A stretch of 30,344 nt of DNA from JBFWNZ01 sp050250795. GTDB taxonomy: Bacteria > Pseudomonadota > Alphaproteobacteria > UBA8366. The DNA is taken from assembly GCA_050250795.1 (NCBI GenBank), contig JBFWNZ010000005.1, forward strand, positions 1 to 30,344. The letters are read 5' to 3'. Of this stretch, positions 24,321-30,344 are shown piece by piece. The notes under the pieces are model-generated. The model saw only the letters and a program-made list of their open reading frames with translations, searched no databases and was not told the DNA's origin. Made by a program: the position numbers and the translations under genes. Position 1 is the stretch's first letter. Each line of letters opens with the position of its first letter.

Positions 24321-26441
24321 TCAGCGGCGGGGGCCGCCCACAGCCGCCAGCGCGTCGGCCACGGCGCCGGTCGTCAGCAGTTCGGGAAGCGGAATGCCGT
24401 CCGGCGCAGCGGGACCGTAGACGACGTTGAAAGGAATGCCGTACCGGCCGAAGCCGGCGAGATAATCCGATATGGCGGGATCCGGGCGCGTCCAGTCGGC
24501 ACGCATCGCGATCACCGTGCCATCGGCCAGCCAGCCGGCGACCGGCGCGCGGTCCAGCACCAGCGCCTTGTTCACCTGGCAGGTGACGCACCAGTCGGCC
24601 GTCACATCCACCAGCACCGTGCGGCCGGCCGCAACCAGTCCGGGGATCGCCGCGAGGTCGAAGCCCTGCCAGGCCGCGTCCATCGCCGCCGGGGCCGTGT
24701 GCCGGGGCCGTGCATCGTCGCGGACGAAGGGCACCGCCAGCGCGGCGGCGATCAGTGCCGCCACGGCCAGGGGCGCATGCCGGCCCAGCCGCGAATCCGG
24801 CATGCGGCGGGCCGCGAGCACGGCGCCGGCCAGCAGCATCGCCACGCCGATGCCGACCGCGTTCTCGGTGCCAATCTGGGCGGCAAGCACGGACAGCAGC
24901 CATACAGCCGTTCCCGCCAGGGCCAGGGCCAGCACCCGCCGCAGCCAGATCATCCAGGGGCCGGGCCGCGGCAGCGCCGCCGCCACCCCCGGAAAAGCCG
25001 CGACAAGCAGATAGGGCAGCGCAAGGCCGAAGCCGAGCGCCGCAAAGACAGCGAGGATTTCGCCCGTCCCCCGCGCCAGGGCAAAGCCGATGGCCGTCCC
25101 AAGGAACGGCGCCGTGCAGGGCGTCGCCAGCAGGGTCGCCAGGGCGCCGGTCAGGAAATGCGATCCGAAGGACGAGGACGGCGCATGATGGCGGCCGAGC
25201 GCATCGGCGAGACGCCGCGGCAAGCCGATTTCGAAGAGGCCGAGAAGATTGCAGGCGAACAGGGTGACAAGCGCCACCAGCGCGATCAGGAATACGGGCT
25301 GCTGGAACTGGATGCCCCATCCGACCGCCTGCCCCGCCGCCTTGAGCCCCGCCAGCACGCCGGCAATCGCCAGAACGGTGGCGACGATACCCGCCGCCGA
25401 GGCCAGAAAGCCCGCCCGCACCGCGGCCGGCGGACCGCCGCTCTTCGCCGCCACGCCCGCGAGCTTGATCGCCAGCACCGGCAGCACGCAGGGCATGAGG
25501 TTCAGGATCAGCCCGCCCAGCACCGCGATGGCGAGGATCGACCGGATCGCAGGCACGGCGATGTCGGGTGCCGGCCCCGCGACCGCCGCCCCGGCGGCTA
25601 GTTCGGCCGTTCCGCCCAGGGAGACCGGCGCCGCGACCTCCGCGGCGCGATCCCCGTCGACGACCGTGAGCACCAGCGGCTGCGCCGACCATTCAGCCGC
25701 CGCGACGCCGCCGCCGGTTACCGTCAGCCGGGTGCGCCGGCCGCCATCGAGCGGCATCGCCGACGGTGCGCTGAAATAGCTGCCCTCCGGCCCCTCGACG
25801 AACAGGTCGGGTGCGGTCAGCGGCGCCAGCGACGCTACATCGACCGTCAGCCGGACCTCGTCCCCGTCCGCCGGTTCGAGGACGGCGCGCTCGACCGACA
25901 GGCCATGCCGCTCATCACGTCCCGGAACCCGGCTGGCATAGCGTGCGATAAGGTTGGCATCGCCGCTGGCGGCGGCCGGTCCCGCCGGCAGGTCCAGCGC
26001 CAGCGCCGTCTCGAATGGGATGCAGATATCGTTGCAGGCGAGAAAGGCGACACGGCCGCGCAGATGCAAGGGCTGGCCGGGCGCAGCCGGATGGACCGTC
26101 AGCGGCAGCACCACCTCGTCCGAGTAGCCCGCCGTCTCCAGCCCGAACAGCGAGAAGCGATGCGGGGCAGGCCACGCGATCTCGACCGCGCGCAGGTTTC
26201 CCGAGCCGTCCCAGACGGCGCTAGGCGGATAGCCCGCGTCGCCGGGCGAACGCCAGTAGATCTTCCATCCCGGCTGCATCCGGAACAGCAGGCCGAGCGG
26301 CAGGCTTTCGCCCGTGCCCACGGCCTGGACCGCACTGACCAAGCGGGCCTCCACATGATCCGGCGGTGCCGCCCGCCCGACGCCCACGGCCAGCGCCGCC
26401 AAGGCGAAGACGGCCCCCGCTATCGCGGTACGCAACCGCAT
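24321..26441 (-). CDS. DsbD/ScsB-like membrane thiol:disulfide reductase
   Basis: This protein of about 706 residues carries reducing power from cytoplasmic thioredoxin to periplasmic substrates. A signal peptide (1-25, MRLRTAIAGAVFALAALAVG) precedes a large periplasmic domain (about 26-300) with the pair C136/C140 in LACNDICIPF. A membrane core of eight or more helices (about 305-595) holds the transfer cysteines C318 (LNLMPCVLPV) and C442 (LLATPCTAPFLG). The C-terminal thioredoxin-like domain has C618/C621 in TADWCVTCQ. All three cysteine pairs needed for the relay are intact. The long N-terminal domain and CNDIC motif fit the ScsB-type branch better than E. coli DsbD. The ATG at 26441 gives a clean signal peptide; an ATG at 26468 with AAGGGG upstream is an alternative. 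The peroxiredoxin gene follows downstream. Confidence 0.92.
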   Translation of the reverse strand: MRLRTAIAGAVFALAALAVGVGRAAPPDHVEARLVSAVQAVGTGESLPLGLLFRMQPGWKIYWRSPGDAGYPPSAVWDGSGNLRAVEIAWPAPHRFSLFGLETAGYSDEVVLPLTVHPAAPGQPLHLRGRVAFLACNDICIPFETALALDLPAGPAAASGDANLIARYASRVPGRDERHGLSVERAVLEPADGDEVRLTVDVASLAPLTAPDLFVEGPEGSYFSAPSAMPLDGGRRTRLTVTGGGVAAAEWSAQPLVLTVVDGDRAAEVAAPVSLGGTAELAAGAAVAGPAPDIAVPAIRSILAIAVLGGLILNLMPCVLPVLAIKLAGVAAKSGGPPAAVRAGFLASAAGIVATVLAIAGVLAGLKAAGQAVGWGIQFQQPVFLIALVALVTLFACNLLGLFEIGLPRRLADALGRHHAPSSSFGSHFLTGALATLLATPCTAPFLGTAIGFALARGTGEILAVFAALGFGLALPYLLVAAFPGVAAALPRPGPWMIWLRRVLALALAGTAVWLLSVLAAQIGTENAVGIGVAMLLAGAVLAARRMPDSRLGRHAPLAVAALIAAALAVPFVRDDARPRHTAPAAMDAAWQGFDLAAIPGLVAAGRTVLVDVTADWCVTCQVNKALVLDRAPVAGWLADGTVIAMRADWTRPDPAISDYLAGFGRYGIPFNVVYGPAAPDGIPLPELLTTGAVADALAAVGGPRR

Positions 26442-26570
26442 CCCCGCACCTTGTCGTTCCTCCGGCATGCGCCCCTTATAGCGGGCCGACGGGGTCCGAC
26501 GCTTCACGAATGCGTGCGGCCGCCGCGGCATCCGGTCACAACCGCCACAGGAATGTCTAAATCGCATGCT

Positions 26571-26598
26571 TGATTGTCGTGCAACTGGATATAGGCTA
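26571..26598 (+). promoter_or_regulatory. Possible yqgE promoter
   Basis: TTGATT (26571-26576) and TAGGCT (26593-26598) are spaced by 16 bp, 58 bp upstream of yqgE. This spacing and -10 style resemble the gcv promoter in the same window. The rest of the divergent spacer with dsbD (26442-26656) shows no further structure I can support. Confidence 0.35.
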
Positions 26599-26656
26599 GC
26601 GCATTGATAAGTCATGGTGTGGACGGCGGGGGCCTTCCAGCCAGGAGAGACGTTGC

Positions 26657-27232
26657 ATGGACCGCTTGCACGCCCAGTCCGGCTATATGAATGGGCAGCT
26701 ATTGATCGCGATGCCGGCGATGCGCGACCCGCGCTTCGCCAAGAGCGTGATCTATATGTGCGTCCACAATGCCGAAGGCGCGATGGGGCTGGTGGTGAAC
26801 CGGCTGGTGGATTCCCTGACCTTCGCCGACCTGATCGACCAGTTGAACATCGAGACCCTGGGCGTCTCGCGCGACATTCCGGTGCATTACGGCGGGCCGG
26901 TCGAAACCGGCCGCGGCTTCGTGCTGCACTCCGCGGAATACCGGCGCCACGGCACGATCATGGTCACGCCGGAGACCGGCCTGACCGCGACCGTCGACAT
27001 CCTCAAGGACATGGCCGAAGGCCGCGGGCCCCGGCACGCCCTGCTTGCGCTCGGCTATGCCGGCTGGGGACCGGGACAGTTGGACGGGGAAATCCAGCAG
27101 AACGCCTGGCTGCATGTGCCGGCGGACGAAGCCCTGGTATTCGACCGCGACCTGGACAGCAAATGGGAACGCTCGATCGCGAAGATCGGGGTCGATCTTC
27201 GCCTGTTGTCCGGCGATGCGGGCCACGCCTGA
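26657..27232 (+). CDS. yqgE: YqgE/AlgH family protein (UPF0301)
   Basis: This 191-residue protein of the DUF179 family is widely conserved but its biochemical role is unsettled; AlgH was first named as a regulator of alginate in Pseudomonas. Family motifs are GQLLIAMPAMRDPRFAKSVIYMCVHN, EGAMGLVVNRL, VHYGGPVETGRGFVLHS and LLALGYAGWGPGQLDGEIQQNAWL. No signal peptide or membrane segment is present. AGGAGA about 10 bp upstream supports the ATG at 26657; an internal ATG ten codons later is less likely. It diverges from dsbD and converges on the acetyltransferase gene with 7 bp between stops. Confidence 0.95.
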   Translation: MDRLHAQSGYMNGQLLIAMPAMRDPRFAKSVIYMCVHNAEGAMGLVVNRLVDSLTFADLIDQLNIETLGVSRDIPVHYGGPVETGRGFVLHSAEYRRHGTIMVTPETGLTATVDILKDMAEGRGPRHALLALGYAGWGPGQLDGEIQQNAWLHVPADEALVFDRDLDSKWERSIAKIGVDLRLLSGDAGHA

Positions 27233-27239
27233 CGCGCGG

Positions 27240-27842
27240 TCAGAACACCCGCAGGCGTGGCCGCGGATCGGAGCGCAGGATGGCGTAGGTGACGTGGTCC
27301 TGCCAGCGGCTGTCGATGCAGAGATATTTGCGCGCCAGCCCTTCCTGCTGAAACCCCGTCTTTTCGAGCACCCGCCGGCTGGCCGCATTATGCGGCAGGC
27401 AGGCCGCTTCGACCCGGTGCAGGCTGAGCATGTCGAAGGCGAAATCCAGCATCAGCGCCAGTGCCTCCGACATATGGCCACGGCCCGCATAGGGCTCGCC
27501 GATCCAGTAGCCCACGCTGCCGCTCTGGGCGACGCCACGACGCAGATTGCCCAACGTGATGCCGCCGAGCAGCTCGTCCGCCTCACGCGAGAAGGCGAAC
27601 ATCGCGTATGAAATCCCGTCGCGCCAATCCGCCGTGAACCGGTCAAGCCGCCGGCGGAAGGCCGTACGCGTCGTCGCGTCGGCCGGCCAGGCCGGCTCCC
27701 AGGGCACCAGGAAATCGCGGCTGACGCGCCGGATGTCGATCCACTGTTTCTGATCGCGGCGGTGGGGCGGACGGAGATACAGGCGCGGCCCGACGATCTG
27801 CGGGGCGGGGGCGCGCTGGAACAGACTCAGCACCTCCGCCAT
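27240..27842 (-). CDS. GNAT family N-acetyltransferase (RimJ/RimL-like)
   Basis: This 200-residue acetyltransferase resembles RimJ/RimL enzymes that acetylate protein N-termini. IVGPRLYLRPPHRRDQKQW is the typical first strand and helix. The acetyl-CoA pyrophosphate loop is in GYWIGEPYAGRGHMSEAL, and RVEAACLPHNAASRRVLEKTGFQQEG is the conserved C-terminal segment with the catalytic-region asparagine. LCIDSRWQDHVTYAIL closes the fold. The specific substrate cannot be assigned. The start is 14 bp after the M16 peptidase stop, so it is probably the last gene of a thrC-peptidase-acetyltransferase operon. Confidence 0.92.
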   Translation of the reverse strand: MAEVLSLFQRAPAPQIVGPRLYLRPPHRRDQKQWIDIRRVSRDFLVPWEPAWPADATTRTAFRRRLDRFTADWRDGISYAMFAFSREADELLGGITLGNLRRGVAQSGSVGYWIGEPYAGRGHMSEALALMLDFAFDMLSLHRVEAACLPHNAASRRVLEKTGFQQEGLARKYLCIDSRWQDHVTYAILRSDPRPRLRVF

Positions 27843-27856
27843 CGCATCCGCCCCCG

Positions 27857-29146
27857 TCAGACGGAAATCCGCGCGGCGAGCGCGTCGAACGGTTCAAGCT
27901 GCCCGATCGGCCCGATGGCGGACAGGGTCAGCTTCCCGCCGAAGATACGCCGCGCGACCCGCGCGACATCCCCGGCCTGGATGGCCTCGATCCGGGCAAC
28001 CCGCTCCTCCACGGGCAGCGGCCGGCCATAGACCAGCATCTGCTGGCCCAGTTGCTCGCAGCGCGAGCCGCTGGATTCCAGCGACATCAGGGTGGCGGCG
28101 CGCAGCTGGTTGCGCGCCCGCGCCACCTCGACCTCCTCCAGCGTGTCGGCCAGCCGCACGATCTCGTCGCAGACGGCCGGCACCAGCTCGGCGACCTCGT
28201 CCTCGCCCGTGCCGGCATAGATGCCGAACAGCCCGGCATCGGTGTACGCGGACACATAGCTGTAGATCGAATAGACCAGCCCCCGGCGCTCGCGGATCTC
28301 CTGGAACAGCCGCGAGGACATGCCGCCTCCGAACAGGGTCGAGAGCACGGATGCCGCGTGGAAATCGGGGTCGTGATAGCCGACGCCGGGAAAGCCCAGC
28401 ATCAGATGGACCTGCTCAAGGTCGCGGTCCTCGCGATACGCGCCGCCGCGATAATCCGCCGCCTCCAGCTTCGGCGCGGCACCCTGGGCGGGCAGCGCCG
28501 ACAGCGCCCGCTCGGCCTGCCGGACCACGGCGGCATGGTCGACCTTGCCGGCCGCCGCGAGCACCATGCGGTCCGCGCCGTAATGGCGGCGCATGAAGCC
28601 GACCAGCGCGTCGCGGGGCATCGCCTCGATGATCTGGGCCGTTCCCAGGACCGGCCGGCCCAGGGCCTGCGCCGGAAAGGCCGTCTCCTGGAAATGATCG
28701 AAGATGATGTCGTCGGGCGTGTCGTGCGCCTGGCCGATCTCCTGCAGCACGACACCGCGTTCATGGGCCAGTTCGGTCTCGTCGAAGACCGCGTTGAGCA
28801 CGATGTCGCCGACGATGTCGAGGGCGAGGCCGACATCCTCCTTCAGCACCTTGGCGTAATAGGCCGTCTGCTCGCGCGCCGTGTACGCGTTGAGATGGCC
28901 GCCGACCGCCTCGATGGATTCCGCGATATCCTTGGCCGTCCGGGTCTCGGTGCCCTTGAAGGCCATATGCTCCAGCAGATGCGCGACGCCGTTGATCTCC
29001 GGCGTCTCGTGGCGAGTGCCGGCCCCGACCCACAGGCCGATCGACACCGTCTCCACCGCCTCCATCCGCTCGGTCACGACCGTCAGGCCGTTCTCCAGCC
29101 GCGTCAGCTGGGCGCTGCCGGACCATTCGGAATCGCGCGGCGCCAT
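27857..29146 (-). CDS. M16-family zinc peptidase (processing-peptidase-like)
   Basis: This protein of 429 residues is related to the beta subunit of mitochondrial processing peptidase and to PqqL/YmxG-type bacterial peptidases. The inverted zinc motif HLLEH gives H56, E59 and H60, followed by MAFKGTETR. The distal zinc-binding Glu lies near residue 133 in ERGVVLQEIGQ. LENGLTVVTE, VSIGLWVGAGTRHE and GGGMSSRLFQEIRERRGLVYSIYSY are family hallmarks. No signal peptide is visible, so a cytoplasmic location is predicted. The ATG overlaps the thrC stop (TGATG, 29144-29148), indicating translational coupling; an in-frame GTG one codon earlier is possible. Linkage of this peptidase to thrC is common in alphaproteobacteria. 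Confidence 0.94.
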   Translation of the reverse strand: MAPRDSEWSGSAQLTRLENGLTVVTERMEAVETVSIGLWVGAGTRHETPEINGVAHLLEHMAFKGTETRTAKDIAESIEAVGGHLNAYTAREQTAYYAKVLKEDVGLALDIVGDIVLNAVFDETELAHERGVVLQEIGQAHDTPDDIIFDHFQETAFPAQALGRPVLGTAQIIEAMPRDALVGFMRRHYGADRMVLAAAGKVDHAAVVRQAERALSALPAQGAAPKLEAADYRGGAYREDRDLEQVHLMLGFPGVGYHDPDFHAASVLSTLFGGGMSSRLFQEIRERRGLVYSIYSYVSAYTDAGLFGIYAGTGEDEVAELVPAVCDEIVRLADTLEEVEVARARNQLRAATLMSLESSGSRCEQLGQQMLVYGRPLPVEERVARIEAIQAGDVARVARRIFGGKLTLSAIGPIGQLEPFDALAARISV

Positions 29147-30344
29147 CACGCGGCCCCGGCCAGCGCCACATGCCGGCGCACGAAGCGCTGGATGGCGGCG
29201 ATGTCGTTCGGCAGCTGGGTCATGCGTTCGGGCCGGTCGAACAGATCGGCCATGCGCGGCGGCAGGGCGGGACGAATACCTCTGGCGGCCTCGACCGCAT
29301 CCGGGAACTTGGCCGGGTGCGCCGTCGCCAGGGCCACCACGGGGACCGAAGCGTCGTGGTGCCGGGCGCGGGCGGCACCGACACCGATGGCCGAATGCGG
29401 ATCGAGCAGTTCGCCGGTCCGTTCGTATTCCGCGCGGATGACGGCGCGGGTCTCGTCGTCGTCGAGACGGTACGCGGCGAAGGTTGCCTGGCTGCGCGCC
29501 AGCCGGTCGGCCCCCACATCGAGCCGGCGTTCGGCACGGAAGCGCGTCATCGCGTCCGCCAGCGCCATCCCGTCGCGACCGTAGAGGTCGAACAGGAACC
29601 GCTCGAAATTGCTGGCCACCTGAATGTCCATGCTGGGCGAGATGGTCGGATGCACCGTGGCCATCGACATATCGCCATGGTCAATGAACCGGGTCAGGAT
29701 GTCGTTGCGGTTCGACCCCAGGATAAGCCCGCCGACCGGCAACCCCATCGCCTGTGCCGCATAGCCGGCATAGACATTGCCGAAATTGCCCGACGGCACG
29801 GAGAAGGCCACCGGGCGGTCCGGCGCGCCGAGCGCCAGGGCCGCATGCACGTAATAGACGATCTGGGCCATCACACGTGCCCAGTTGATCGAGTTCACCG
29901 CAGACAGCGCCATCTCGTCGCGGAAGGCCTGGTCGTTGAACAGCGCCTTCACGATGTCCTGGCAGTCGTCGAAAGTGCCCTCGACGGCGATGGCATGGAC
30001 GTTCGGCGCATCGACCGTCGTCATCTGGCGGCGCTGCACCTCGGAGACGCGGCCCGCCGGGAACAGGATGAAGACATCGATCGCTTCGCGGTCGCGGCAC
30101 GCCTCGATGGCGGCGGACCCGGTGTCGCCGGAGGTCGCGCCGACGATGGTCACGCGCTCGCCGCGGCGCTTCAGCACATGGTCGAACAGGCGCGCCAGCA
30201 TCTGCATCGCCATGTCCTTAAAGGCGATGGTCGGCCCATGGAACAGTTCCATCAGCCACAGATTGGCGTCGAGTTGCTTGAGCGGGGCGATGGCGGCATG
30301 GCCGAAGCCGGCATAGGATTCATGCGCGATCCGGCGCAGATCGG
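29146..30344 (-). CDS. thrC: Threonine synthase (5' truncated by the window edge)
   Basis: About 398 C-terminal residues are present and the N-terminus lies beyond the right edge. The enzyme converts O-phosphohomoserine, the product of ThrB, to threonine with pyridoxal phosphate. The PLP lysine is in HGPTIAFKDMAMQ. GATSGDTGSAAIEAC, SVPSGNFGNVYAGYAAQAMGLP and LILGSNRNDILTRF are typical of the long, yeast/E. coli-like class. The frame stays open to 30344 (visible protein start DLRRIAHESYAGFGHAAIAPL), so the internal ATG at 30252 is not the true start. The stop overlaps the M16 peptidase start. Confidence 0.95.
   Translation of the reverse strand, partial: DLRRIAHESYAGFGHAAIAPLKQLDANLWLMELFHGPTIAFKDMAMQMLARLFDHVLKRRGERVTIVGATSGDTGSAAIEACRDREAIDVFILFPAGRVSEVQRRQMTTVDAPNVHAIAVEGTFDDCQDIVKALFNDQAFRDEMALSAVNSINWARVMAQIVYYVHAALALGAPDRPVAFSVPSGNFGNVYAGYAAQAMGLPVGGLILGSNRNDILTRFIDHGDMSMATVHPTISPSMDIQVASNFERFLFDLYGRDGMALADAMTRFRAERRLDVGADRLARSQATFAAYRLDDDETRAVIRAEYERTGELLDPHSAIGVGAARARHHDASVPVVALATAHPAKFPDAVEAARGIRPALPPRMADLFDRPERMTQLPNDIAAIQRFVRRHVALAGAA

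Overview
The window comes from a high-GC alphaproteobacterium, most likely from the Rhodospirillales in the broad sense. The evidence is an orphan CcrM-type methyltransferase next to rnhB and mutY, the order mutY / dciA(DUF721) / dsbA / smc, and an F0-only ATP synthase operon (atpI-B-E-b'-b) with duplicated b subunits and no F1 genes beside it. Order-level placement is inference. Almost all of it is ordinary chromosomal backbone. I see no insertion sequence, prophage, CRISPR array, tRNA or rRNA.

Layout. 1-2335 (+): the tail of a PA0069-like radical SAM protein, a Kef-type membrane antiporter and rnhB. 2305-9280: genome maintenance, with ccrM behind a leader rich in GANTC sites, then mutY (-), and rightward dciA, dsbA and smc. 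9303-11944: smc-atp spacer and the F0 operon. 12011-13279: a small conserved unknown protein and a TauD/TfdA-like dioxygenase. 13364-16546: a 1060-residue membrane receptor that joins a THI5/NMT1-type periplasmic binding domain, a Cache-like sensor, a HAMP linker and a class III adenylyl cyclase. 16571-21282 (-): gcvT-gcvH-gcvP, the glycine cleavage system, under a tandem glycine riboswitch. 21294-22101 (-): a lipoprotein and a double-CDGSH iron-sulfur protein. 22241-23663 (+): thrB and rnhA. 23712-26441 (-): a peroxiredoxin and a DsbD/ScsB-like membrane thiol reductase. 26657-27232 (+): yqgE/algH. 27240-30344 (-): a GNAT acetyltransferase, an M16 processing-type peptidase and a 5'-truncated thrC.

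Functional links. Several genes serve DNA replication and repair (rnhB, ccrM, mutY, dciA, smc, rnhA). Glycine catabolism is placed under direct glycine sensing. thrB and thrC cover the last two steps of threonine synthesis. dsbA, dsbD and the peroxiredoxin handle thiol redox.

The most noteworthy items are: (1) the binding-protein/Cache/HAMP/adenylyl cyclase fusion, with residues that predict an ATP-using class IIIb cyclase; (2) a glycine riboswitch whose second-aptamer P1 strand can instead form a perfect 10-bp pairing reaching the Shine-Dalgarno of a TTG-started gcvT; (3) four GANTC sites around the ccrM start, two of them inside the predicted promoter spacer. Novelty could not be checked without database searches.
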